From contig NZ_CP011340.1 of NCBI RefSeq assembly GCF_001278075.1, forward strand, positions 5,825,501 through 5,889,500: a DNA stretch of 64,000 nt, read 5' to 3'. A model generated the notes under the pieces. It saw only the letters and a list, made by a program, of their open reading frames with translations. It was not told the DNA's origin and searched no databases. The DNA comes from Streptomyces pristinaespiralis (GTDB lineage Bacteria; Actinomycetota; Actinomycetes; Streptomycetales; Streptomycetaceae). Both the position numbers and the translations under genes were made by a program. Positions 10,722-18,917 of the stretch are shown here, piece by piece (within the stretch, counting starts at the first letter, position 1; the number at the start of each line of letters is the position of its first letter).

Positions 10722-10933
10722 ACGTGCCCATCGGTACGTACCTCGTCGACACCAGGACCGGGCGCGTGGGCCGGTTCATGGGCGAGGCGGGTCCGTGGCT
10801 GAGCCTCAGACCGGTCGGCGGCGGCCGTGAGTGGGAGTGCTCACCGGACCATGTGCGCCCCGCGACGGCCGCCGAACGGATCAGCGCGACGACGGCGTAC
10901 GTGAACGCCCGCAGCCGCGGCGAGGTGACCTGA
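10718..10933 (+). CDS. small conserved protein (71 aa)
   Basis: A soluble protein beginning MNVPIGTYLVDTRTGRVG, with a glycine-rich turn region (RPVGGGREWECSPDHVRPA). I recall similar short proteins in many Streptomyces genomes, often near small regulators, with no known function. It is read after the 59-aa ORF through a four-base overlap and also has GGGGGG just upstream of its ATG. The KOW-like beta-strand character is a guess. About 150 bases separate it from recO. Confidence 0.65.
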   Translation: MNVPIGTYLVDTRTGRVGRFMGEAGPWLSLRPVGGGREWECSPDHVRPATAAERISATTAYVNARSRGEVT

Positions 10934-11087
10934 GGAACACAGCCGCCGCGCGGCGGGACCCGAAGGAAGGCGGCCCGGTCGGCACCGGGGCGGCCGCACC
11001 GGCATTTCGGCCCCGGGGCGGCCGATGCACGTCCCGGATCGGCGAACCAGTGACCGGACGCCGCCGCCGGTACGGGAGAATGGGGGC

Positions 11088-11834
11088 ATGAGCCTGTTCC
11101 GTGATGACGGTGTCGTCCTGCGCACCCAGAAGCTGGGTGAGGCCGACCGCATCATCACCCTGCTCACGCGCGGTCACGGCCGGGTACGCGCGGTCGCCCG
11201 CGGGGTGCGGCGCACCAAGTCCAAGTTCGGGGCGAGGCTCGAGCCGTTCTCCCACGTCGACGTGCAGTTCTTCGCCCGCGGCAGCGAGCTGGTGGGGCGC
11301 GGGCTGCCGCTGTGCACCCAGTCGGAGACCATCGCGCCCTACGGCGGCGGCATCGTCACCGACTACGCCCGGTACACCGCCGGCACCGCCATGCTGGAGA
11401 CCGCGGAACGCTTCGCCGACCACGAGGGCGAGCCCGCGGTCCAGCAGTATCTGCTGCTCGTCGGCGGACTGCGCAGCCTCTCCCGGGGCGAGCACGCGCC
11501 GCACCTGGTGCTCGACGCGTTCCTGCTGAGGTCGCTCGCGGTCAACGGCTACGCGCCCAGCTTCGACGACTGCGCGCGCTGCGGGCTGCCGGGGCCCAAC
11601 CGGTTCTTCTCCGTCGCGGCGGGCGGCGTCATATGCGGCGACTGCCGGGTGCCCGGCAGCGTCGTACCCTCTGCGGAGGCCGTCGGGCTGCTCAGCGCGC
11701 TGCTGACCGGCGACTGGCCGGCCGCGGAGGCGTGCGAGGCGCGCCATGTCAGGGAGGGCAGCGGACTGGTGTCCGCCTATCTGCACTGGCACCTGGAGCG
11801 CGGCCTGCGCTCCCTGAGGTACGTAGAGAAATAG
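11088..11834 (+). CDS. recO: DNA repair protein RecO
   Basis: A 248-residue recombination mediator. With RecR it loads RecA onto single-stranded DNA at gaps (RecF pathway). The N-terminal OB-fold begins [27 protein letters not shown], as in other RecO proteins. A four-cysteine zinc knuckle follows near residues 165-190 (CARCGLPG ... CGDCRVPG). The ATG at 11088 follows TACGGGAGAATG. It is followed by uppS after 14 bases, the usual actinobacterial pairing. Confidence 0.93.
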   Translation: MSLFRDDGVVLRTQKLGEADRIITLLTRGHGRVRAVARGVRRTKSKFGARLEPFSHVDVQFFARGSELVGRGLPLCTQSETIAPYGGGIVTDYARYTAGTAMLETAERFADHEGEPAVQQYLLLVGGLRSLSRGEHAPHLVLDAFLLRSLAVNGYAPSFDDCARCGLPGPNRFFSVAAGGVICGDCRVPGSVVPSAEAVGLLSALLTGDWPAAEACEARHVREGSGLVSAYLHWHLERGLRSLRYVEK

Positions 11835-11848
11835 GAGATGTGAGCCGC

Positions 11849-12694
11849 ATGGCACGACGCGGAATCCTGGGCCGGTCCCGCCGCGAGTACAAGGTCCCTG
11901 AGCCGCACCCGTCCGGCGCCCGCCCGCCCAAGATCCCGGCGGAGCTGGTGCCGAACCACGTGGCGTGCGTCATGGACGGCAACGGCCGCTGGGCCAAGGA
12001 GCGCGGCCTGCCCCGCACCGAGGGCCACAAGGTCGGCGAGGGCGTCGTGCTCGATGTGCTCAAGGGCTGCCTGGAGATGGGCGTCAAGAACCTCTCCCTG
12101 TACGCCTTCTCCACCGAGAACTGGAAGCGTTCGCCCGACGAGGTGCGCTTCCTGATGAACTTCAACCGGGACGTCATCCGCCGCCGCCGCGACGAGATGG
12201 ACGAGCTCGGCATCCGTATCCGCTGGGTCGGCCGGATGCCCAAGATGTGGAAGTCCGTCGTCCAGGAGCTCCAGGTCGCCCAGGAGCAGACCGTCGGCAA
12301 CGACGCGATGACGCTGTACTTCTGCGTCAACTACGGCGGCCGGGCCGAGGTCGCCGACGCGGCGCAGGCCCTCGCGCGCGACGTCGCGGCGGGCAGGCTC
12401 GACCCGGGCAAGGTCAACGAGAAGACGTTCGCGAAGTACCTGTACTACCCGGACATGCCGGACGTCGACCTGTTCCTGCGTCCCAGCGGGGAGCAGCGCA
12501 TCTCGAACTACCTGATCTGGCAGTCGAGTTACGCCGAGATGGTGTTCCAGGACGTGCTGTGGCCGGACTTCGACCGCCGTGACCTGTGGCGCGCCTGCCT
12601 CGAGTACGCGCAGCGGGACCGCCGCTTCGGCGGCGCCATCCCGAACGAGGAGCTCGAGGCGATGCGCGGCCGGCCCGAGGGGCCGGTCGCCTGA
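11849..12694 (+). CDS. uppS: isoprenyl transferase (undecaprenyl/decaprenyl diphosphate synthase)
   Basis: A 281-residue cytosolic/peripheral cis-prenyltransferase making the polyprenyl lipid carrier for peptidoglycan and wall polymer synthesis. Family motifs are clear: [14 protein letters not shown] (catalytic Asp), [11 protein letters not shown], and the C-terminal [20 protein letters not shown]. The ATG at 11849 is preferred over an in-frame GTG at 11840, which would lie only two bases from the GGAG. A basic N-terminal extension of about 25 residues precedes the catalytic core. It is co-oriented with recO. Confidence 0.94.
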   Translation: MARRGILGRSRREYKVPEPHPSGARPPKIPAELVPNHVACVMDGNGRWAKERGLPRTEGHKVGEGVVLDVLKGCLEMGVKNLSLYAFSTENWKRSPDEVRFLMNFNRDVIRRRRDEMDELGIRIRWVGRMPKMWKSVVQELQVAQEQTVGNDAMTLYFCVNYGGRAEVADAAQALARDVAAGRLDPGKVNEKTFAKYLYYPDMPDVDLFLRPSGEQRISNYLIWQSSYAEMVFQDVLWPDFDRRDLWRACLEYAQRDRRFGGAIPNEELEAMRGRPEGPVA

Positions 12695-12807
12695 CCCGGC
12701 CTTCCGCTCCCCGGACCCGGCAGCCCCACGGCTGAGGCGTGCGCGGCCGGCCGGGTGGCCGTCACCGGTCGCTACGATCACGGCTCACCACCGCACCGGG
12801 AGGGGCC

Positions 12808-13350
12808 ATGACACAAGAGCGGCAGCAACAAGAGGAAGCGGAGGCGGTGGTGCTCGTCTACGAGCCCACCGTCCGCGACATGGCGTCCGCCCTGAGCGCC
12901 CGGATGCGTGCGACGCCCTCCGGCCGGCGCACCCTGCGACTGCTGCTCTCCGCCGGCGTGCTCGGCATCTCCTCCTTCGCGCTGCTCATGGCGCTGGGCG
13001 CGATGACCTGGCAGCTGTGGCTCATGCTGGGCGTCGGACTTCTCGCCTTCGGCTGTCTGTACCTGGTGCCGCAGCTCCAGGCCCGGCAACTGCACCAGAT
13101 GGCGGCCACGCAGGGCGAGTTCCGTGCCGTCGTCGACGACGGCGGCATCCGGCTGACGTCCCGGGACGGCGACGCAAGAAGCAAGTGGGGGATGTTCGCG
13201 CGATACGTCGAGACCGACGACGTCTTCGTCCTCCTGACCGGCGACAAGCACGGGGTCGGACTGATGGTCCTGCCCAAGCGCGGCGCGGCCGGCACGGCCG
13301 GTGTCGAGCGGCTTCGGACCCTGCTCGAAAGCCGTCTGGGGAAGGCGTGA
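12808..13350 (+). CDS. YcxB-like membrane protein
   Basis: A 180-residue protein with two adjacent membrane helices (about residues 45-85) and a C-terminal soluble domain. The domain is reminiscent of YcxB/PH-like bacterial domains (EFRAVVDDGGIRLTSRDG ... KWGMFARYVETDDVFVLLTG). The ATG at 12808 has GGGAGG upstream. The stop overlaps the GTG of the next gene (GTGA), so it is coupled to the small membrane protein that the transposon has destroyed; loss of that partner may affect it. Function is unknown. Confidence 0.7.
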   Translation: MTQERQQQEEAEAVVLVYEPTVRDMASALSARMRATPSGRRTLRLLLSAGVLGISSFALLMALGAMTWQLWLMLGVGLLAFGCLYLVPQLQARQLHQMAATQGEFRAVVDDGGIRLTSRDGDARSKWGMFARYVETDDVFVLLTGDKHGVGLMVLPKRGAAGTAGVERLRTLLESRLGKA

Positions 13351-13480
13351 CCGCACGCGGCTGCGGCAGCGCCGCACTCTTCGGCGTCGCCTTCCTCCTC
13401 GTGGGGATCAGCTTCGCCTTCACGGTCGAGATGGAGGACTTCCCGGGCCTGCGCCCCAACGAGTCGGATCTCGCGCTTTA
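13347..13480 (+). pseudogene. 5' part of a small membrane protein gene split by the composite transposon
   Basis: The frame starts at GTG 13347 in a four-base overlap with the YcxB-like gene. It encodes one hydrophobic segment (ALFGVAFLLVGISFAF) and stops at TAG 13479-13481, which is created by the insertion junction. The remaining part of the gene lies 5.4 kb away at 18918-19119. Joining the halves through the shared TTA target triplet gives an uninterrupted 111-codon ORF with two hydrophobic regions. The original function is unknown. Confidence 0.85.
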
Positions 13481-14327
13481 GAGGTCATCTCATTTGGTGA
13501 GTCTGCGGTAGCAGATGAGGGTGCAGGCGATGCTGGTGAAGGCGAGGAAGTGTTCGGCTTTGCGTTCGTAGCGTCGGTGGAGGCGTCGACGGCCGGCGAG
13601 CCAGGCCATGGTGCGTTCGATGGTCCAGCGGTGGCGGCCCAGTCGCTTCGAGGTCTCGATGCCCTTGCGGGCGATGCGGTGGGTGATGCGACGCTCTCGT
13701 AACCATTGCCGCAGGTGGGAGTAGTCGTAGCCCTTGTCGGCGTGGAGCTTGTTCGGCTTGCGTCGTCGAGGTCCGCGGCGGGACCTGATCGGCGGTATGC
13801 CCTTCACCAGAGGGATCAGGGCCTGGCTGTCGCGCAGGTTCGCCCCAGAGATTCCGACGGACAGGGGCAGACCGGTCCGCTCGGTGATCAAGTGGATCTT
13901 CGACCCGTACTTGCCCCGGTCGACAGGATTCGGACCTGTCAGGTCCCCCTTTTCAGGGCCCGCATGTTCACCGACTCGATCGCATCGGGACCCGTCCAAC
14001 TCGCCACGGGAGCCGAGTTCGTCGAGGACCAGGCGGTGAAGCTTGGCCCACACTCTGGCCTTCGTCCACTGGGCAATCGCCGATGCGCCATCGCCCCCGA
14101 TGGCCCGAACGACGCCGTAGGCAACTGCTGCCAGGGGCAGCCTGACGTGGCCACGAACACGATCGCGGCCAGCACCTCCCGGTCACCATGCCGACGCCGG
14201 CCACCATGAGGCCGCGACGGCGCCTCCGGCACCACCCGCTGAAACAACTCCCACAACTCGTCCGGCACCAGCCGCTCAACGATCCCCACCACGACCGACA
14301 GCCTAACCATCCAAATGAGATGATGTC
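13481..14327 (-). mobile_element. left IS5-family element (IS427-like organisation), decayed
   Basis: 847 bp. The terminal inverted repeats of about 17 bp are GAGGTCATCTCATTTGG (left) and, read inward from the right, GACATCATCTCATTTGG (two mismatches). TTA flanks both ends. The transposase is encoded on the minus strand as two overlapping frames, but it carries small deletions relative to the right-hand copy. It is probably immobile by itself. Confidence 0.88.
13490..14310 (-). pseudogene. IS5-family transposase, degraded copy
   Basis: ORFA runs from 14310 (MVRLSVVVGIVERL) to 13939, and the ORFB frame from about 14053 to 13490. Compared with the right-hand IS, one base is missing after codons for AHRR (near 14075) and two more after codons for SRC (near 13983). 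About 40 residues in between are therefore read out of frame. The second D and the E of the DDE triad are present in ORFB (LHADKGYD, TIERTMAWLAG), but the first Asp (IDSVNM in the other copy) is Glu here (IESVNM). The A4G5 slippery run replaces A3G6. Activity is unlikely. Confidence 0.8.
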
Positions 14328-14330
14328 TTA

Positions 14331-14362
14331 GGCGTCGTTCGTTTGGTGAGGCGGCGGTGTGC
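14331..14362. mobile_element. solo end of a third related IS (relic)
   Basis: Directly beyond the left IS, the sequence GTCGTTCGTTTGGTGAGGCGGCG closely matches the transposase-3' end of the right IS (GTCGTCTCATTTGGTGAGTCGGCG). Its complement still encodes the RRLTK terminus. No further IS sequence follows, so this looks like the stub of an older copy. Confidence 0.5.
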
Positions 14363-14394
14363 ACCACGCCGTGCCGTTCAGCCTTTGTGCGGTG

Positions 14395-15276
14395 TCAGGA
14401 GAGCGCCCGGAGGGTGTGCCGGCTCAGCTTTTTCGCGTCATCCTGGAGGCCCTTCGTCCATGCGTCGCCGAAGGCTTTCGCGGCCTCGTCGATCTTCTGA
14501 CGCAAGATTCCGCCCTTGATGAATATTTTTTTGATGTCCTTGATGGCGTTGTACGCCTCCTCGCATTCGGGAAGTTCTCTCATCTTTTTGAGGACGTTCG
14601 GAAGTCCGGCATCAGGCGACCCCGGCGCCGCTACCTCCGCCCATGCTTGCTTTGTGGCGGCCGCACAGTCGTTGATGGTCCTCGCGAGAGCGTTGCTCTT
14701 CTCCGAGCTGTTCTTGACGGCGTCGTCCGCGGCCTGTGCAGCAAGAATCTCCGAGACCTTGACGCTTTGGGCGACCTGAGCGTCGGCAACATCGACCTCG
14801 TAGATGTAGTACCGGAGGTTGGCTGGGTCGTACCACCTGTAGCTCACGCTTTCACCCGGCAGGATCACCACCCAGCCAGTAACCCCCTGCTCTGCCAGTG
14901 CCTCTTCCGCTGCCGTGGCGGCGGTCTGGCGGACCCAGTGGGTGGCCCCACCCAGGTGGGGGTCCCGCATCGGCCCCGCGGTCGGGCCTTCCCCCCTCAG
15001 CAGGAGCACCCTGCCGTATATGGCGTCCTTGCTGTCGGAGATATTGGTGAGTTCGGCGCAGTTGTGCTCTTCGTTGACGCGCAGCGCGTACATGCTCTCC
15101 CAGCCTGTCGCCGGCGGAAACTGCTGCCCACCTTCAGGGCACGCCAGAAGCGGCGTCGTCACTGGATCCCTCCCCTGGAGGGGTGCGGCAGCGGCGGGAG
15201 CCGAGATCAGGCTCAGCAGCAGGGCCGTTGCTGTTGCCATAGCTGCCGTGTGTCGATGGCTGTGTCCGCTGGGCAT
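14395..15276 (-). CDS. secreted protein of unknown function (transposon cargo)
   Basis: 293 residues from the ATG at 15276, which follows GGGAGG. The N-terminus is a typical signal peptide (basic start, then MATATALLLSLISAPAAAA). The mature part contains two regions. The first is about 110 residues with cysteines and a GWESMYALRVNEEHNCAEL segment. The second is a helical, lysine-rich C-terminal half (KIDEAAKAFGDAWTKGLQDDAKKL). Codon use includes AT-rich codons uncommon in flanking genes, suggesting transfer. I recognise no domain; an exported effector or surface factor is possible but unproven. Confidence 0.7.
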   Translation of the reverse strand: MPSGHSHRHTAAMATATALLLSLISAPAAAAPLQGRDPVTTPLLACPEGGQQFPPATGWESMYALRVNEEHNCAELTNISDSKDAIYGRVLLLRGEGPTAGPMRDPHLGGATHWVRQTAATAAEEALAEQGVTGWVVILPGESVSYRWYDPANLRYYIYEVDVADAQVAQSVKVSEILAAQAADDAVKNSSEKSNALARTINDCAAATKQAWAEVAAPGSPDAGLPNVLKKMRELPECEEAYNAIKDIKKIFIKGGILRQKIDEAAKAFGDAWTKGLQDDAKKLSRHTLRALS

Positions 15277-15487
15277 AACCGCCTCCCGTGCTCCCCATCC
15301 GGACACCTCCATCATCTCTCCGGCTGAGTGGCACCATCACTGTGGCCCGCAGACTATTACGCGGCCGTCGGGGGTGAGCCGGATGAAGTGCGTAGTGCGT
15401 GCTTCACTAGTGCAGCGCGACGCTGTCGGCATACTGGCGTGCTCGTTTGCCTGACGAACGCTGAGCACCCCTTGCACACTGTCCTTC

Positions 15488-16289
15488 ATGTCCCTCAATC
15501 TCACCCACGCGGCCGCCACCACCGCGGCCATAGCCCCTTGGTGGGGTACGGCGTTGGGCGCCGGTGTCGGAGCGCTCGGAGCCGGTGTCGTCACGGCATC
15601 CGTTGCTTACATCAACAACCGGGCCAACCGTAAGCAACTCGACAAACAGCTCGCGGCTCAGCAGGCGATGCTTGAGCGGCAGCTCGAAGCCCAGCGGGGC
15701 CAGATGGCGGAGCAGTTGAATGCTCAGCTCAAGATCGCCGAGATAAAATAACGACGCCAACCACGTCAGGGACCGCGAGGGACAGCAATCCGAGCTACGA
15801 AAGTGGCAACTGGAGACCCGCCGCGAGACCTACGTCGACTTCGTGGTTGCTGTCGAAAAGTTGCGCGAAACGATCGCTGCGGGTGGCCTGCTACTCGCCG
15901 GCACATGGCCCCTCCCCGCGCCTCTCTCGGAAGCAGAACTGCACGATCTAGAACGCCTCGAGAGGAGCATCGTCAGCCTCTATGAGGAGGCGTTCCAGCG
16001 GGCTCATGTCGTCCGCCTGACCGGGCCGGATGGTGTTGCCAACTGTGCCAAGAGCCTCGGCGACACCATGACGGAGTACGTCAGCTACAGCAACGAACGG
16101 TTCCGAGCCGCCAGGCAGAACGAGCGCAGCGAGATGCTCAGAGAGCGGCAGGACGCGGTGCGCGAAATGAATCGCCTCCTGCAGGAGTTCGTCGACACGG
16201 CTTACACCGTCGTCAACCTGCCCTCCAGCGCGCCACAGTCCCCTGTACCCCCGCCCCGGAACGCGGACGAGCCCTCGGTCGCTACCTGA
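15488..16289 (+). pseudogene. membrane-anchored coiled-coil protein, frameshifted
   Basis: Frame A (15488-15751) encodes a membrane helix (GTALGAGVGALGAGVVTASVAYI) followed by a glutamine-rich coiled coil (KQLDKQLAAQQAMLERQLEA). It stops at TAA 15749-15751. The next frame, open from about 15747, continues seamlessly with NDANHVRDREGQQSELRKWQLETRRETY and then a helical domain to 16289. A one-base skip at AAATAAC would give a 266-residue protein. A simple inactivating indel is most likely. Programmed +1 shifting at the TAA-C stop context is possible but less likely. Function is unknown. Confidence 0.7.
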
Positions 16290-16424
16290 TGGGGCGGGCG
16301 GCCGCTACGACGCCAGCTTGTCACTGGGGCCGTATCGGCCCGATTCGATCCAAACTCGAATCGTCTCGTAGGCCCTTTGCCTTTGCGGCTGTGACCTGAC
16401 CTGGTACGTCTGGAAGGAGGCGGT

Positions 16425-16517
16425 ATGTCACGTGAGTTTGGGCAAGTTTTTCGTCGCCCATTTTTCGACTTCCCTCATCCCTCGGTACCACGCGATCTCG
16501 GCACCGGCGGCCCATAG
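16425..16517 (+). CDS. possible 30-aa mini-ORF antisense to the nuclease gene end
   Basis: A strong ribosome binding site (AAGGAGG at 16414-16420) sits four bases from the ATG at 16425. The ORF encodes MSREFGQVFRRPFFDFPHPS and ends at TAG 16515. It lies opposite the 3' end of the nuclease gene. Only the ribosome binding site and start spacing support it, and it may be chance. Confidence 0.2.
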   Translation: MSREFGQVFRRPFFDFPHPSVPRDLGTGGP

Positions 16518-17516
16518 GGAGCCGCCGTAAGGAGGGCCACAGGGTGCTTCAAACTCATCAGTTGCGGAGTTGCGCTCAAATGGTGTGCGCTGATTCGGAA
16601 AGGTTGGGTAGGAAACCCGCGCCATGTATTCACCTGTCGCTGCAAACACGGGTGGACTAGGCCATTCCTCGCCCACGCGCCGCAGCGCCACCTCGCAGTA
16701 GCTGCGGCTGTAGAGGCCATGGTTGTTCAAGTCAGGAAGCGGGCCGCCGTTTGTTGAGAGATGCCATGTCGTCTCGATGTCCTCGAATTCGCGCCAGTCG
16801 GGGTTGAGTTCCAGTGACAGGGGTTCCCTGATCCCAAAAGTCTTAAGCAGGCGAACCGAGATTTTTGGCAGTGGAGGATACGGGTTACGGAGCGAGAATA
16901 GGTGCTCGGTGTCTAACTCTGGAGGCAGAATGAAGACGTCCTGTGAGATCTTGAGTTCATCCCAATCTTCATCCGACATCGCGGCAGCGGTTCTGTCGCG
17001 ATCCTGAGCCATTCTGGGAAGGATCCTCTCGTATGACATCCAGCGGCGGATGAGCCACTCCAGGAGGGATACTCCATCGGTAGCTTGAAGGAGATCATCC
17101 TCGATGCGCAGGAGAGGTAGATTCGCCTTCGCGCAAATCCTGTTCTTCAGACGGTCTCGTCGAATCGCGTCTGGATCCGACGAATGTCCTGGCCCATCGA
17201 ACTCGAAGGCCCAGACGACTTTGTCTGAGCTCTCTTTGTGTAGCGTGTAGTCGAAGTGCGCATCTCGGAGGAACCGTCGCTCGGCCGGTGAGTCATTCTT
17301 AGACGGGCTCAGCACTTCTTCTAGCCGAGTCTTGGCATTGACCCAATACATCGAGCTTTCTTGGGTTGCGATCTCTAGAATTCTGCGCGTCCTTTTTTCG
17401 GACTGATTCTCAAACGCGTGAAGTTCCACAAGACTCCCCGAAGAAGCGAGCTCGCAAGGTAGGCTTAGTGCTCTAGGCAGTCTAACTAGAAGCGGCGCGA
17501 GCTTGCGCAGGTCCAT
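16428..17516 (-). CDS. putative PD-(D/E)XK nuclease-like protein (DUF2726-like core; transposon cargo)
   Basis: 362 residues. Residues about 75-150 contain a nuclease-like pattern: ERRFLRDAHFDYTL (possible Asp), VVWAFEFDGPGHS (E-x-D strand), then RRDRLKNRICAKANLPLLRIEDD. This resembles the DUF2726/Vsr-like PD-(D/E)XK arrangement. The last 200 residues have no match that I recognise. The gene is clearly AT-richer than its neighbours. The start ATG at 17516 lacks a good ribosome binding site. It is divergent from the EVE-domain gene across 234 bases. A role in cleaving modified or foreign DNA is inferred, not shown. Confidence 0.55.
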   Translation of the reverse strand: MDLRKLAPLLVRLPRALSLPCELASSGSLVELHAFENQSEKRTRRILEIATQESSMYWVNAKTRLEEVLSPSKNDSPAERRFLRDAHFDYTLHKESSDKVVWAFEFDGPGHSSDPDAIRRDRLKNRICAKANLPLLRIEDDLLQATDGVSLLEWLIRRWMSYERILPRMAQDRDRTAAAMSDEDWDELKISQDVFILPPELDTEHLFSLRNPYPPLPKISVRLLKTFGIREPLSLELNPDWREFEDIETTWHLSTNGGPLPDLNNHGLYSRSYCEVALRRVGEEWPSPPVFAATGEYMARVSYPTFPNQRTPFERNSATDEFEAPCGPPYGGSLWAAGAEIAWYRGMREVEKWATKNLPKLT

Positions 17517-17750
17517 CTTTTCGTCATCGTCCTCATTGTGGGACAGGTAAGGACGCCATACAGAGCGGGGGAGGCGGCAGGGGCAATGGATGCCTCGAGA
17601 GCCCTCGCGTCAGCCCCAGCTCGGGATGAGCCGCACAGGTGGCCCCGAGCTGGTAGCTGAATGCAGGTGCTCTGCGAATGGGGCCCGCGTGATGTCGGTG
17701 TGCTGGCGTAGCCTCGTGTAGTTGATCTCATCGACCCAGCGGGGGTGAGC

Positions 17751-18057
17751 ATGGCGACGTGGCTTCTGGCGTGCAACCAGGAGAAGTTCGATCTCGACAG
17801 GTACCGGCAGGACGGGCACAACCTCAGTTCCTGGAGCGTCGGAAGGTACCTGAAGGAGTTGGCCGCCGGCGACCAGTTCGTCATGTGGGTCACGGGCCCT
17901 CATGGCGGGCTCGTGGGCCGGGGGCGTATCACTGGTGTCCCGACGCAGCAGTCGAGTGCCCTGGGCGAGTACTGGCATCAAGACCCCGGAACGCGCTGGT
18001 ACGCGCCGCTGGCCATGGATGAGTGGCTCACGCAGGCGACCCACAGCAGCGGTTTAA
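17751..18057 (+). pseudogene. EVE-domain protein, truncated by the right IS
   Basis: The ATG at 17751 follows GCGGGGGTG. About 102 residues remain, beginning MATWLLACNQEKFDLDRYRQ and including SWSVGRYLKELAAGDQFVMW. This is the pattern of EVE (PUA-like) domains, which bind modified bases in DNA or RNA. The gene is cut at 18057, and the frame closes within the IS at 18077. Intact relatives are usually 140 residues or more, or fused to nuclease domains. Loss of the C-terminus probably inactivates it. Proximity to a nuclease-like gene suggests a former modification-dependent restriction module. Confidence 0.6.
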
Positions 18058-18914
18058 GAAGTCGTCTCATTTGGTGAGTCGGCGATAGCAGATGAGAGTG
18101 CAGGCGATGCTGGTGAAGGCGAGGAAGTGCTCGGCTTGGCGCTCGTAGCGTCGGTGGAGGCGGCGGCAGCCGGCGAGCCAGGCCATGGTGCGCTCGATGG
18201 TCCAGCGGTGGCGCCCGAGCCGTTGCGAGGACTCGACGCCTTTGCGTGCGATGCGGTGGGTGATGCGACGCTCTCGTAACCATCGTCGCAGGTGGGGGTA
18301 GTCGTAGCCCTTGTCGGCGTGGAGCTTGTTCGGCTTGCGTCGTCGAGGTCCGCGGCGGGACCTGATCGGCGGTATGCCCTTCACGAGCGGGATCAGGGCC
18401 TGACTGTCGTGCAGGTTCGCGCCCGAGATTCCGACGGACAGGGGCAGACCGGTCCGCTCGGGGATCAAGTGGATCTTCGAGCCGTGCTTGCCCCGGTCGA
18501 CAGGATTCGGACCTGTCAGGTCCCCCCTTTCAGGGCCCGCATGTTCACCGAGTCGATTGCGCAGCGGGACCAGTCCAACTCGCCACGGGAGCCGAGTTCA
18601 TCAAGGACCAGGCGATGGAGCTTGGCCCACACCCGGGCCCTCGTCCACTCGGCGAAACGCCGATGAGCCGTCGCCCCCGACGGTCCAAACGAGGCGGAGG
18701 GCAACTGCTGCCATGTACAGCCTGACGTGGCCACGAACACGATCGCGGCCAGCACCTCCCGGTCGCCATGCCGGCGCCGACCACCGCCCTGAGGCCGCGA
18801 CGGCGCCTCCGGCACCACTCGCTGGAACAGCTCCCACAGCTCATCCGGCACCAGCCGCTCAACGATCCCCACCACGACCGACAGCCTACCGAACCAACCA
18901 AATGAGAGGACTTC
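18058..18914 (-). mobile_element. right IS5-family element (IS427-like), apparently intact
   Basis: 857 bp with inverted repeats GAAGTCGTCTCATTTGG (left) and GAAGTCCTCTCATTTGG (read inward from the right), which differ at one base. The left flank is TAA (18055-18057) and the right flank TTA. The element therefore lacks its own matching target duplication, as expected when it forms one end of a composite insertion. The same orientation as the left copy makes deletion of the cargo by homologous recombination possible. Confidence 0.88.
18067..18875 (-). CDS. IS5-family transposase, made by programmed -1 frameshift
   Basis: ORFA (18875-18516, GTG start) encodes the N-terminal helix-turn-helix part and the first catalytic Asp (AIDSVNMRALKGG). 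ORFB continues from about 18522 to 18067 with DLTGPNPVDRGK, the second Asp in LHADKGYD and the Glu in TIERTMAWLAGCRRL. The frames meet at AAAGGGGGG (18530-18522). Slipping back one base joins LKGG to DLTGP, giving a DDE transposase of about 270 residues. No extra indels are visible, so this copy could still be active and act on both ends. Confidence 0.85.
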
Positions 18915-18917
18915 TTA

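Larger units (their letters stand above)
13478..18917. mobile_element. composite transposon bounded by two IS5-family copies
   Basis: A 5434-bp insert (13481-18914) is flanked by TTA on both outer edges (13478-13480 and 18915-18917), consistent with a 3-bp target duplication. It consists of two related IS copies in the same orientation with about 3.7 kb of cargo between them: a secreted protein, a frameshifted membrane/coiled-coil gene, a PD-(D/E)XK-like nuclease and a truncated EVE-domain gene. Removing the insert and one TTA restores the host gene in frame. The cargo is visibly AT-richer than its surroundings. Transposition as a unit is one explanation; plasmid integration by recombination between IS copies is another. 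Confidence 0.85.

Noticed and set aside
18490..18520. T-arm-like GGTCCGAATCC in the IS elements (also near 13925)
   Set aside because: It is part of the transposase coding sequence in both IS copies, with no tRNA structure around it.
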